64,000 bases of DNA from PHAA01 sp963665865 (GCA_963665865.2 CAXXWF010000001.1:558001-622000); one strand, 5' to 3'; counted from the stretch's first letter, positions 52,159-61,055 are shown. A program made the numbers and translations. Notes: a model not told the origin generated them from the sequence alone.

Positions 52159-52187
52159 GTTGCAAAAATGGTTTTAAGTTGTCTTTA
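52159..52187 (+). promoter_or_regulatory. candidate ECF sigma promoter, site D
   Basis: GTTGCAAAA, 11 bases (different from those of A and C), TTGTCTTTA, rightward. It heads the 25-residue peptide frame at 52334 and the two secreted-protein genes beyond. Confidence 0.6.
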
Positions 52188-52333
52188 TAGATAAGAAACT
52201 TTTTGAAGGAAATAATGGCTGTATAAATTGAGCGTTTCTTCATTCCACCCGACTGCAATGTAATAGAGGAAAAAATTTCATGTTCTAGGCTGCATTGTAT
52301 AAGTTGCCAGACCAGTAAGGAGGTGAAAAAGTC

Positions 52334-52411
52334 ATGATACAAATAAGAACTCCCACTGGAAAAGGCTTTCAATATCCTAGCAATCTTAACCTACCAAGCG
52401 CAGATTTTTAA
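52334..52411 (+). CDS. 25-residue peptide
   Basis: ATG behind AAGGAGGTGAAAAAGTC (nearly consensus) opens MIQIRTPTGKGFQYPSNLNL followed by PSADF. It is 147 bases downstream of site D. No signal peptide. It could be a leader or signalling peptide of the secreted-protein unit, or a bacteriocin-like precursor. Coding is supported only by the ribosome binding site and position. Confidence 0.5.
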   Translation: MIQIRTPTGKGFQYPSNLNLPSADF

Positions 52412-52563
52412 GGATACAGAAAGCCCACATTGCCCCACACAAGATTGAGGTTATGTTCTTATTAACCAATTTGGGAGAACTTGTGTAGGAGAATTGAACT
52501 AGGAGGAAGTAGAATACTAATGCTTTCCCAAAAACCTAGATTTATTTAGGGAGGAAGAATGTA

Positions 52564-52980
52564 ATGAAGAGAAAATTCTTAATTATTAGTACTTTATTAT
52601 TGGCTATTGCTTTTATTCCGGTTTTTTCTTATGCAAGTGCAAATGCAGCACAAATAAAAGCTTATACTTTTAGTAATGTTCGGGATTATGTCGAGTCAAG
52701 TGCTTTTAATGTTCCAAATACAAATCCAATTTGGATCAATTTTCGCCAGTGGGATAACAGTGGTTATAATTATACTATAACTTATACCGTTCGCTCACAG
52801 AAGGGTTCATCAGGTATAGTTTATTGCTCACATAGTTCTAGTATTTCCAACCAAAATGGCAGTGCTGAGTATACGCAAATGTCTGGAACACCAGTAGCAG
52901 GTAATAGATACTTGAGAATTGAAGTTACTAGTGGGGCAACATACACTAATGGTTATGGAGAACTATACCAAAATAGTTAG
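52564..52980 (+). CDS. small secreted protein of unknown family
   Basis: A 138-residue exported protein: signal peptide MKRKFLIISTLLLAIAFIPV ... ASANA, then a beta-rich domain (IKAYTFSNVRDYVESSAFNV, NYTITYTVRSQKGSSGIVYC, YLRIEVTSGATYTNGYGELY). Its size and build resemble the DUF6147-like protein at 47992, but no direct homology is obvious. ATG behind GGGAGGAAGAATGTA. The next gene follows after 11 bases. Given the lactococcin-972-type exporter nearby, a secreted bacteriocin or toxin is one possibility, without direct evidence. Confidence 0.75.
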   Translation: MKRKFLIISTLLLAIAFIPVFSYASANAAQIKAYTFSNVRDYVESSAFNVPNTNPIWINFRQWDNSGYNYTITYTVRSQKGSSGIVYCSHSSSISNQNGSAEYTQMSGTPVAGNRYLRIEVTSGATYTNGYGELYQNS

Positions 52981-52991
52981 GAGGAATCATT

Positions 52992-53609
52992 ATGAGAATG
53001 TTAAGCAATTGGAAATTTAAATTCATTTTGGGTCTTAGTTTTATTTTTGTCATTGGTTTTGCCTTTAACGCAATAGCCACAAATAATTTTGTTAAAGATA
53101 AATCACCAGTTCTAACTATAGAAGAGGTTGAGAATTTTTATAAAGATTATGCTGAAGCTTGGCAAAATCAAGATTATGATAGTATAAATGAATATTTGGT
53201 TGTTGTTACAGGTGAAGAAACAATACCACATCACAAACGTCTTTACTCTGAAGGAATATATCTGCTTTCTGCACAAGTTAACTCTTTAGAAAAAATAACC
53301 GTCAATGAATTGAACAAAAGAAATGAAGAAAAACTAAGTAAACTTAGCAACGAAGAATGGGTTATTGAAGATGTTCCTATTGAAGATGTCCCCATGGAGG
53401 TAAGAAATGCTGACATAAATATGCCTCGCGAAGAACTGGTTGTTAATGAAGAACGCATCAAGGCATATAAGTCAATGGAAAATCAGATTGCGCAAGAAGG
53501 AAGCATTTATGTAGCTAATGTTACGCTGAATTTCACTGATGAAACTATTGTAGATGATGAACAAAAATTTGTTTTTCATGATGGCCGATGGAAGGTATAT
53601 GTGAGATAG
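52992..53609 (+). CDS. membrane-anchored or secreted protein, partly NTF2-like
   Basis: A 205-residue protein with one N-terminal hydrophobic helix (FKFILGLSFIFVIGFAFNAI) and an acidic outer part. LTIEEVENFYKDYAEAWQNQ and the C-terminal FVFHDGRWKVYVR suggest an NTF2-like fold split by an acidic insertion (VIEDVPIEDVPMEVRNADIN). ATG behind TAGGAGGAATCATT, directly downstream of the small secreted protein. It could serve as its immunity or processing partner, by position only. Confidence 0.65.
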   Translation: MRMLSNWKFKFILGLSFIFVIGFAFNAIATNNFVKDKSPVLTIEEVENFYKDYAEAWQNQDYDSINEYLVVVTGEETIPHHKRLYSEGIYLLSAQVNSLEKITVNELNKRNEEKLSKLSNEEWVIEDVPIEDVPMEVRNADINMPREELVVNEERIKAYKSMENQIAQEGSIYVANVTLNFTDETIVDDEQKFVFHDGRWKVYVR

Positions 53610-53793
53610 ATAATTGAAGTCTTAAGTTTGAAACAGTTGGCTAAAAACCCTGTAAGGAAAAAGGGCCGAGTTACGGCGGGACATTCTTTTTGTAACAACG
53701 CTTACGTTCTCTGCACATTCATTGCATACAATTAAATAATTGATCAAGATTACATTATTAGGCTGTTGGCAAATAAGCTCAGCAGCCTAGTAA

Positions 53794-53970
53794 TATCTAG
53801 TAAATGAGAGGGATGCTTATAAAAAAAGTTTATCAGAGCCTACTCCTGCTGCCCGCCAAGCAAGTGCAATATATGGTGCCCGTACAGTTACTCTTGCCGG
53901 TAATCGGATAGGATTTTTGTCAGAACTGGAAGAAGAACTTTATCCTCGATTTTTAAATAATCAAAGATAA
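53794..53970 (+). pseudogene. gene remnant of unknown family
   Basis: An open frame without a start codon, NERDAYKKSLSEPTPAARQA, SAIYGARTVTLAGNRIGFLS, ELEEELYPRFLNNQR, then a stop. The composition looks like real protein, but I do not recognise it. Confidence 0.35.
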
Positions 53971-54014
53971 TAAAGTAATTCAAATTGCAACAACTGCCAG
54001 TGTAGATGAATTGA

Positions 54015-54179
54015 TTAAAATGGGATAAATCTCCAAAGGTTTCTAGCAGCTTCTCTTTCCAGTCTTCGAGATGAGCGAATTCGGTTTAAGTATCCATAAA
54101 GATAAAGCTTTAAAAGATCGCGTGGATCATAGGAAGATCTGCCCATAATACCTGTTTGCACTCTCTCAAAACGTAGTTT
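54015..54179 (-). pseudogene. IS1182-type transposase fragment
   Basis: Leftward frame LRFERVQTGIMGRSSYDPRD then LLKLYLYGYLNRIRSSRRLE and REAARNLW, the N-terminal DUF772 region of IS1182-family transposases (usual GRPxYDPRxLLKLYLYGYLNRIRSSRRLE). It breaks off right after REAARNL. Both ends of the IS are missing. Confidence 0.8.
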
Positions 54180-54315
54180 TTAACAAAGAGATTTCAAAGG
54201 ATGAATTTTTTTCATAGCTTCGCAAGGGGTTCCCGACCTAAATACCATACATGTTTCTCCATTACCGGAATAAACCTAAAGTTTAATGAGGTAAGGAAGG
54301 GGATATGATTGCGCG

Positions 54316-56622
54316 TTGAAAAAGATGTTAGTACTATTAGTTCTACTGTCCTCGTTTTTTTCCTTTTCTACATCTTATAACCAGATAGACAGAGAAGAAC
54401 TGGAAAAGGTAAACAAGTTAGAAAATGGGGTGGCAATGCAGTTTGTAATTCCGCAAGATATTCATCTGTCAGATCCGGACCGGATTTATCCTTTCTTGTG
54501 CCAAGCTGCTAATCAGTTCCGGGTCAATATTTTATGAAGCAATATTCACTACCAGTCAGATGATCAGGTAGAAATTTTAAAATATGTATTCTTGACCGGA
54601 GACACCCATTTCTTCGATTTTTTCCGGCTTAAAAGCGGCAGATTATTGACTCCGGAAGACACCCAAGAAGCTAATTCCTTTATGTGTACAACCAGCACCG
54701 GCGACCAAAACCAGATCGGTGTTGTCAAAGATTTCGGGGGAAATAATCTTATTACGATAAAATCATTAAAAAGCTCCTATGAACAGTTTCCGGTTGATGG
54801 TCCATATTTTGCGGAAGCACCGAATAGAGAGGTATTTACTGCATTTGTCAACTGCTTTGCGGATAAGATTAATCAGTATTACAAAGACCGATTACCCGAA
54901 CCCTTTTCATATGGGGATTTCGTAAAAACCTCCACGTCCGGTGGAATTGCAACTGGGGGCGCTGTAGTAGGTTCCCCGATAGGTTATTTATCATATGTTA
55001 ATTACCTTGTATACCTAGTTATCTTGATTTTGTTAATCTATTATATTTTTAATGAATCAAAAAGAATCGGTATCATTAAAATGCATGGTATCTCCAACTT
55101 ACACTTGTGGTTTATCATTGCCGGCAAGCTCATCACTATCTTGTTCGGTATTACTACCCTTATCACACTACTGGCAGCGCTATGCATTAAAGACACTTGC
55201 ATTCAATTTGTAAGCAGCATTCTGATTAATCAGCTCAAAGCTTATGGTATCATGTTAGCCCTTTCCCTGGTTGCTTACCTGTATATTTCCCGAATTAAGG
55301 TCGTTAATGCGTTAAAAAACCGTAAGGATACCAACGGCATCTTCGCTTTAAACACCCTGCTCAAGGCAGGGTGCTCGGTGCTGTTGGTTTTAACCTGCCT
55401 TACTCTCTGGAACCAGATTTCTGTAATTCATGCTAAACAACAAACCCTGAACAATTGGGAATGCAGCAAAGACTACGGGGTATTTTACCCTTTATATATA
55501 AGAGATGAGGAGAGAAAAATAAACGATGGCGCTGGACCTAGAGCAGACATAGAGGATGAACTGTACCTGTTGCTCAACCGGATGGGAGCCTTGTTGATTA
55601 ATACTCACATGTATGACCAGCAAGGACTTCTTTTGAATAAAGATTGGGACGGTATATTATCCATTAGCGTGAACCCTAACTACCTGCGGGAATTTTCGGT
55701 GTATGACCTTCAGCAGCAGCCAGTTCAGGTTTCCGAGGACAACAGTGATTGGATTTTGCTGGTGTCGGAGAAATATCACGACCGGGAAGAGGAGATCCTC
55801 AGCTTTTTCAAAAAAAACCGGACAGGTGGAAAGAATTCGGAAGGTGTAAATCTGGAAGGTGTATATCAGCACGAAGAACGTTTTAAGAGAGTGGTTCCTG
55901 ATAGAGTGAGAAATCAGAAGTTAAAAATTATCTGGTTAGCCAATGAACAGCAGATATTCAGTTTTAATCCAAATGTTTTTCCTAAAGAAAACAATATGAT
56001 TATAGACCCGATCATCCAGGTGGTAACAGAACAAAACAGTGTCGTAACAGATCGGTCTTCGATTCTCGGTGGTGGAGCTACGGACCCTTTGAAGATGAAA
56101 CTTATTAATCGAGACACTGTATTAACCTACCAGACCCTGTTGCCTGAACTCAAGGAGTTAAGACTGGATGATAACTTGAAATACTTGGTTACCGTTGACC
56201 AGTTCATCCTGCAGGAAATCTACCATTTGCAAGAAGCCATGAACCAGTTTCTGCTAATCAGCCTAGGCTTGCTAGCCGGATTGCTATTTCTGGTGGTTCA
56301 GAATCTGGTTATCTTTTTTAATAAACACCAGTATCGGTTTATAGTGCGCCGCCTATTTGGCGCCGGTTTTTTCAAAACGTATAAGGAATATTTCTGGCTT
56401 TTCTCAGCGGCTTGGGTGCTGCAGATACTAATTTGCTTTATCGTACGTTGGAGAATTAATGTGGGTATGATGCCAGCGCTAGGCATGATTCCTAAGACGA
56501 TTGATGCCAACTTGATATTTACGGCAGCAGGGTTAATCGCTTTTGAGCTAGCAGCTTCAATGATAGCCTTGGGGGTCATTGAGCGCAAAAATAAAATAAG
56601 AGTACTTAAAGGAGGAGCTTAG
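54316..56622 (+). pseudogene. bacteriocin-associated (lactococcin 972 type) ABC permease with in-frame TGA
   Basis: Reads as one large membrane protein of the DUF1430 / bacteriocin-associated integral membrane family. A signal-like helix (MLVLLVLLSSFFSFS) and the outer start (VAMQFVIPQDIHLSDPDRIY) are followed by FRVNIL, a TGA at 54535-54537, and then in the same frame SNIHYQSDDQVEILKYVF and the rest (helices at about 55000-55300 and 56230-56600). An Arg codon (CGA) to TGA change would explain it. TTG start at 54316 overlaps the stop of a four-codon ATGATTGCGCGTTGA frame. The part after TGA could still be made from ATG/TTG starts near 54592. Confidence 0.8.
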
Positions 56623-56626
56623 CAAT

Positions 56627-57271
56627 ATGAACAACATATGTGAACTTGTCGGCGTCAAGAAAAGCTACGCAGATAACGTGGTCTTAGACGATATGAATAT
56701 GACGATAGCCCAGGGGGAGATGGTGGCTATTACCGGAAAAAGCGGTGCGGGCAAAACCACTATTCTAAATATTATGGGATTACTGGAAAAACCAGATAGT
56801 GGACTTGTCAGGCTGTTTGACCAGCCAAGTCCTCGAATAAATTCCAAAAGTGCTATTAGGCTTCTTAGAACTAGGCTCTCCTACCTGTTTCAAAACTGCG
56901 CCCTGATTGACGATGCCAACGTGGATTACAATCTGGAAATCCCGCTTATCTATGCACGAAAGAGCCACAAAGAAAAGCAGGATCTTAAGCTAGCGGCACT
57001 CAAGAAGGTAGGACTAAACATCTCGCTTAAGCAGAAAATCTACGAACTGTCTGGCGGAGAGCAACAAAGGGCGGCTATAGCCAGAATACTTCTAAAACCC
57101 AGCGAGTTGATTCTGGCGGAGGAACCTACCGGCTCACTGGATGCTGAAAACCGCAACGAAATCATGCAAATCTTAAAAGATTTAAATAACTCAGGCCAGA
57201 CTATAATCATCGTTACTCACGACCAATATGTGGCGGGAGTATGCGACAGAATCATAGAGTTAACCGGGTAA
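56627..57271 (+). CDS. ABC transporter ATP-binding protein, bacteriocin-export type
   Basis: A 214-residue ATPase. Walker A is ITGKSGAGKTTILNIM (about 36-51), the signature LSGGEQQRAAIARILL (about 142), Walker B LILAEEPTGSLD and the H-loop VTHD. The LGLLEKPDSG-type start and the pairing with a DUF1430 permease identify the lactococcin-972-group exporter, a MacB-like type. ATG behind GGAGGAGCTTAGCAAT, four bases after the permease stop. The system would be impaired if the permease is not read through. Confidence 0.9.
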   Translation: MNNICELVGVKKSYADNVVLDDMNMTIAQGEMVAITGKSGAGKTTILNIMGLLEKPDSGLVRLFDQPSPRINSKSAIRLLRTRLSYLFQNCALIDDANVDYNLEIPLIYARKSHKEKQDLKLAALKKVGLNISLKQKIYELSGGEQQRAAIARILLKPSELILAEEPTGSLDAENRNEIMQILKDLNNSGQTIIIVTHDQYVAGVCDRIIELTG

Positions 57272-57634
57272 CGGAGTTATTGCCTTGGTTTAGAGTGGGG
57301 TTTTTATTGATTTATTGCCAACGCCACGGATGTTTGCAATGCGCGTCCCAGATCAAGATAAACGACGAGCTCGTTATTTTTGACTCCTGACAAATTATGG
57401 GAGAAAAACCGGTAAATAAAACGAGATCGTTGAAAATGACACCAGAAAATAACGACATCTCCCAATAAGTGCAGGAAGGATGGGGGATATAGACTTTGTG
57501 TTTGACGTCCGATTGACGCTCGAATCCCAGTTAATAGAAAGTAACGGTAAGTAGAAAAATGGAAATTTCACAATAAAAACTAATAAAAACGGTAAAAAAA
57601 TCCTCCGGAAACCCGGAGGATTGGTGGTTTGTAA
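57272..57634. other. gap before the tRNA cluster
   Basis: This spacer ends in the terminator and 3' flank of tRNA-Lys (57594-57634), which is identical to the sequence beside att copy 1. The rest shows no gene. Confidence 0.6.
57601..57622 (-). terminator. terminator of the tRNA cluster
   Basis: Read leftward, AATCCTCCGGGTTTCCGGAG-type hairpin (TCCTCCGG and CCGGAGGA arms) followed by seven T. It ends the leftward tRNA transcript. Confidence 0.75.
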
Positions 57635-57710
57635 TGGTGAGCCATCCGCGACTCGAACGCGGGACGCCCTGATTAAAAGTCAGGTGCTCTACCAACTGAG
57701 CTAATGGCCC
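57635..57710 (-). tRNA. tRNA-Lys(UUU), island attachment target
   Basis: A 76-nt tRNA, leftward, GGGCCAT/ATGGCTC acceptor, loop CTTTTAA with anticodon UUU, and encoded CCA. Its 3' 55 nt recur twice to the left (47722, 46315), making it the likely integration target of the island. Confidence 0.96.
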
Positions 57711-57726
57711 TTATACTGTATTAAAT

Positions 57727-57801
57727 TGGCTGGGGTGGCTGGATTCGAACCAACGAGTGACGGAGTCAAAGTCCGTTGCCTTACCGCTTGGCGACACCCC
57801 A
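57727..57801 (-). tRNA. tRNA-Gln(UUG)
   Basis: A 75-nt tRNA with TGGGGTG/CACCCCA acceptor, loop CTTTGAC, anticodon UUG, encoded CCA. Confidence 0.95.
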
Positions 57802-57848
57802 ACGCTACTGAGTATACTAGGATACGCCGGTGGCTGTCAAGGTTAACA

Positions 57849-57926
57849 TGGGGTGGATGATGGGACTCGAACCCACGGCCCCCAGAGCCACAATCTGGTG
57901 CTCTAACCAGCTGAGCTACACCCACC
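57849..57926 (-). tRNA. tRNA-His(GUG)
   Basis: GTGGGTG/CATCCAC acceptor with an extra G at -1 facing C73, the identity element of histidine tRNA. Loop TTGTGGC gives anticodon GUG. CCA is encoded. Confidence 0.95.
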
Positions 57927-57952
57927 ACGCGCAGGACCTCTAAATAAAAACA

Positions 57953-58030
<78 letters not shown>

Positions 58031-58037
58031 ATAAAAA

Positions 58038-58111
58038 TGGAGCGGGTAGCGGGAATCGAACCCGCGCAACCAGCTTGGAAGGCTGGGGCTCTACCATTGA
58101 GCTACACCCGC
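58038..58111 (-). tRNA. tRNA-Gly(UCC)
   Basis: A 74-nt tRNA with GCGGGTG/TACCCGC acceptor, loop CTTCCAA, anticodon UCC and encoded CCA. First gene of the leftward five-tRNA cluster. Confidence 0.95.
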
Positions 58112-58504
58112 CGGCAAAAAACATTATACTTCTTTTGAATAAGCATTTCAAGGAAAAATTACCGTATCCGCCAGTTTCAATCTTTCTTGCTATTGAGTAA
58201 AGGTCTGCTTAAACCCTGACAGCCGCTCTCCAAGACTGCTGTATTACAGAATTTCCTAATTAGAGCATCCTATATTATATGTCTGGCGATGTGTATTTAT
58301 GCGCAGCATTACCCAACATTGAAGGTTGGAGAACGGTATGCTATTATATAAATTGTAGTATGGTAGTTTTAGGTGGATCAATAGTTTTAACCAGCAGGGT
58401 AGGGCGGAAGGATGGAGAGGCTCGTATAGCTTTCTCTGACACCATGGGCTTTGCCGTGGTGTTTTATTTTTGATCTATCTGCAAAAATGAGGAGGTAAAG
58501 CAGG
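58112..58504 (+). promoter_or_regulatory. leader of the aroF-tyrA operon with intrinsic terminator
   Basis: This gap ends in a leader with a hairpin (GAGAGGCT...AGCTTTCTC, 58414-58437) and then a classic intrinsic terminator at 58439-58470 (ACACCA/TGGTGT with an inner GGC/GCC and TTTATTTTT). The aroF ribosome binding site follows 20 bases later. Termination upstream of an aromatic-amino-acid operon suggests attenuation. I saw no T-box signature (no GGGTGGNACCGCG), so the mechanism is open. Confidence 0.5.
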
Positions 58505-59536
58505 ATGGTAGTTGTGATGAAAAAAGGGGCCAACCCTGATCAGATTAACGCGGTTAATCAACGTCTCCTGGCCGCAGGTTTCAATGTGCACCTGTCGGAG
58601 GGAGTGAACCGAACAATTTTAGGAGCAGTAGGTGACCGGCAGCGGTTGGAGCCATGTTCCTTGGAGGCTATGCCGGGTGTCGAAAATGTAGTGTCTATTA
58701 TGAAGCCCTTCAAAATGGCTTCGCGCGAGTTTAAGGCAGATAATACGGTTATCCAGGTCGGCAAAGCGAAGTTTGGAGATGGCAGTGTTCCTGTAATTGC
58801 AGGTCCCTGTGCTGTCGAGGGTCGGGAGCAGTATATAGAGACCGCAATAGCAGTTATGGAGAGGGGAGCCGAACTCCTGCGCGGAGGTGCATTCAAACCT
58901 CGTACTTCTCCTTATTCCTTTCAGGGCCTGGGTGAAGAAGGCTTGAAGATTATGGCCGAAGCTCGCGAAATTACAGGACTCCCCTTTGTGACTGAAGTAA
59001 TGGATCAAAAATCAGTTGCGATGGTGGCTGAATATGCTGATATAATTCAAGTCGGAGCCCGCAATATGCAGAATTTTTATCTTTTAAAAGAAGTGGGCAA
59101 AACTAATAAACCGGTGCTTTTAAAAAGGGGTTTGTCCGCAACTATTGAAGAATGGCTGATGGCTACCGAATACATTCTTGACAGTGGCAACAGTCAGGTG
59201 ATTCTGTGTGAAAGAGGTATTCGCACTTTTGAAACTTATACTCGAAATACCCTGGATTTAAGTGCGGTACCAGTAGTAAAACAACTTTCGCACCTGCCCG
59301 TCATCGTTGATCCCAGTCATGGGACGGGTAAAAGGGAATTAATTGCCCCCATGTCTCTAGCTGCGGTGGCCTGTGGCTGTGATGGCTTAATTATAGAGGT
59401 GCATACCAATCCGGCGGAAGCTTGGTCAGATGGGCCGCAGTCTTTGACTCCAGATGATTTTGGGACCCTAATGGAACAGATGCGAATGGTAATAAAGGCG
59501 GTTCATGGAGATAAATTTGAGGACCTGGCGGTATGA
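58505..59536 (+). CDS. aroF: 3-deoxy-7-phosphoheptulonate synthase (type I-beta)
   Basis: A 343-residue DAHP synthase, the first enzyme of the shikimate pathway (phosphoenolpyruvate plus erythrose 4-phosphate). Residues 1-70 form the ferredoxin-like regulatory domain of the Bacillus/Thermotoga type. The catalytic domain has VIAGPCAVEGREQY, GGAFKPRTSPYSFQGL, LLKRGLSATIEEWL and VDPSHGTGKREL. Feedback control through the N-terminal domain is known for this class. ATG behind GAGGAGGTAAAGCAGG. It overlaps tyrA. Confidence 0.95.
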   Translation: MVVVMKKGANPDQINAVNQRLLAAGFNVHLSEGVNRTILGAVGDRQRLEPCSLEAMPGVENVVSIMKPFKMASREFKADNTVIQVGKAKFGDGSVPVIAGPCAVEGREQYIETAIAVMERGAELLRGGAFKPRTSPYSFQGLGEEGLKIMAEAREITGLPFVTEVMDQKSVAMVAEYADIIQVGARNMQNFYLLKEVGKTNKPVLLKRGLSATIEEWLMATEYILDSGNSQVILCERGIRTFETYTRNTLDLSAVPVVKQLSHLPVIVDPSHGTGKRELIAPMSLAAVACGCDGLIIEVHTNPAEAWSDGPQSLTPDDFGTLMEQMRMVIKAVHGDKFEDLAV

Positions 59537-60606
59537 AGAAAGTAGCTATCATTGGCCTGGGTGTGATTGGAGCGTCTCTGGGGATGGCTTTACAAGCAGC
59601 CCGCCCCGATCTGGAAGTAATGGGCCTGGATATTGATCCTATTACCGTAGAGAAGGCAATGGAAATGGCGGCTATAAGCCGCCCCTTGCTTCTTGAGGAC
59701 CTCTTTAGCTGTGAGGCTGTCTTCATAGCCACCCCACTGCACATAATCCCTGAGGTTTTGCTGCAGATCCGGGATAAGCTGGGCCCGGATAGTATAGTGA
59801 CTGATGTAGGCAGCGTTAAAACCTGGGTTATGCAAAAATATGAAGAGCTTTTACCCCCCGGGATTTCATTTATAGGGGGACATCCTCTGGCTGGTTCAGA
59901 TCGCAGCGGCATAACTGGAGCTGATAAATATCTTCTGCAAAATGCAGTTTACGTTCTAACGCCTTTGCCATCTACTCCCAGCGAGAAGGTGAAAACTCTC
60001 AAGGATCTCCTTTCGGAAACAGGAGCCCAGGTAATGATTTTAACACCTGCCGACCATGACGCAATGGTCAGCAAGGTCAGCCATCTGCCGCATATTGCAG
60101 CTGCCAGTTTAATGAATAACTTGGAGCGTCAACCAGATGCCCTACGTTTAGCCGCCGGCGGGCTGCGAGATACTACGCGCATTGCCGCCTCCAATCCCGA
60201 GTTGTGGGAGGATATTCTGCTTTTTAATAAGGAAGCGGTAACTGGAGAAATTAGTGCTCTAATCAGCCAATTGAACCGCTACCTGCAGGCGATTGAGAGC
60301 AATGATAGAACCGAGTTGCTCCAGTGCCTTAAGGAAGCCCAGCAGATGAGGAAAGCTCTGCCGATAGGTCGGACCAGTTTGCGGACCTCGGCGGACATAG
60401 TGGCCATTATTCCGGATAAACCAGGAATAATCGGTGTTTTAGGGGCTCTGTTAGGTGGGGCGGGTATAAATATTAATGATATTCAAATAATGGGAGTCAG
60501 GGATGAGAACGAGGGTTCCCTTCGCATGGGAGTGCCACAGTCTTTAGCAGAGCAAGCACTGCAGCTGCTGAAGGACAATGGGATAAGAGCTTGGATAAGA
60601 GAATAA
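59533..60606 (+). CDS. tyrA: prephenate dehydrogenase with ACT domain
   Basis: A 357-residue enzyme that oxidises prephenate to 4-hydroxyphenylpyruvate. The NAD-binding start is AIIGLGVIGASLGMAL, and catalytic positions lie in GGHPLAGSDRSGITGA and SHLPHIAA. The C-terminal ACT domain (about 285-355, IIPDKPGIIGVLGALLGGAG) gives tyrosine feedback. Overlaps aroF by four bases. Confidence 0.95.
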   Translation: MKKVAIIGLGVIGASLGMALQAARPDLEVMGLDIDPITVEKAMEMAAISRPLLLEDLFSCEAVFIATPLHIIPEVLLQIRDKLGPDSIVTDVGSVKTWVMQKYEELLPPGISFIGGHPLAGSDRSGITGADKYLLQNAVYVLTPLPSTPSEKVKTLKDLLSETGAQVMILTPADHDAMVSKVSHLPHIAAASLMNNLERQPDALRLAAGGLRDTTRIAASNPELWEDILLFNKEAVTGEISALISQLNRYLQAIESNDRTELLQCLKEAQQMRKALPIGRTSLRTSADIVAIIPDKPGIIGVLGALLGGAGININDIQIMGVRDENEGSLRMGVPQSLAEQALQLLKDNGIRAWIRE

Positions 60607-60722
60607 GCGTGATTAAGAAGAGTTGGACAATTATTTCTGGTATACAAATAATTAACATAATTGATTGATAGTAAAATATAGGTTAAACTTAGAAAAAGGG
60701 ATGAGATAGGGGGCGAAAAAAT

Positions 60723-61055
60723 ATGGATGACAGAAAAATCGATGGGTTGGTCATCAGTAAGACTGTTACAGTCGATTATGTTGGTCAAACCGAAAATGGT
60801 GTTCCAAATGGTTGGGGCAAAGCCTATTTTAACAATGGGTCTATGTATGACGGGGAATGGAAAGACGGCAAAATGCACGGCAAGGCTAAGGAATTATATA
60901 CCGATGGTACCCTCCAATACGAAGGCTATTATAAAGATGGATATCGAGATGGACGGGGCAAGTCCTTCAATACTAACGGCACCGTAAATTATGACGGGGA
61001 ATGGAAACAAGGTAAAAAGGTTGATGCCCCCAATACTGCTACAAATTGGGCATAA
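60723..61055 (+). CDS. MORN-repeat protein
   Basis: A 110-residue protein made of about four MORN repeats (GVPNGWGKAYFNNGSMYDGE; DGKMHGKAKELYTDGTLQYE; DGYRDGRGKSFNTNGTVNYD; GEWKQGKK). MORN repeats form beta-hairpin ribbons and often bind lipids or proteins. No signal peptide or enzyme domain. It is separated from tyrA by 116 bases and closed by its own terminator. Confidence 0.85.
   Translation: MDDRKIDGLVISKTVTVDYVGQTENGVPNGWGKAYFNNGSMYDGEWKDGKMHGKAKELYTDGTLQYEGYYKDGYRDGRGKSFNTNGTVNYDGEWKQGKKVDAPNTATNWA

Larger units (their letters stand above)
53610..54315. other. decayed stretch with gene remnants
   Basis: About 700 bases between the secreted-protein pair and the exporter. Visible are a rightward frame without a start (53794-53970) and a leftward IS1182-like transposase fragment (54015-54179). 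The rest shows nothing recognisable. Confidence 0.6.

Noticed and set aside
54535..54537. Selenocysteine recoding of the TGA in the permease
   Set aside because: The family has no Cys at this place, the following bases do not form a clear SECIS hairpin, and a simple CGA to TGA change explains it.
57594..57634. A second terminator-associated repeat family (TCCTCCGG hairpin)
   Set aside because: The only two copies belong to the tRNA-Lys duplication, so they do not indicate an independent repeat.
58112..58504. A T-box riboswitch before aroF
   Set aside because: The conserved T-box sequence and specifier loop are not visible.
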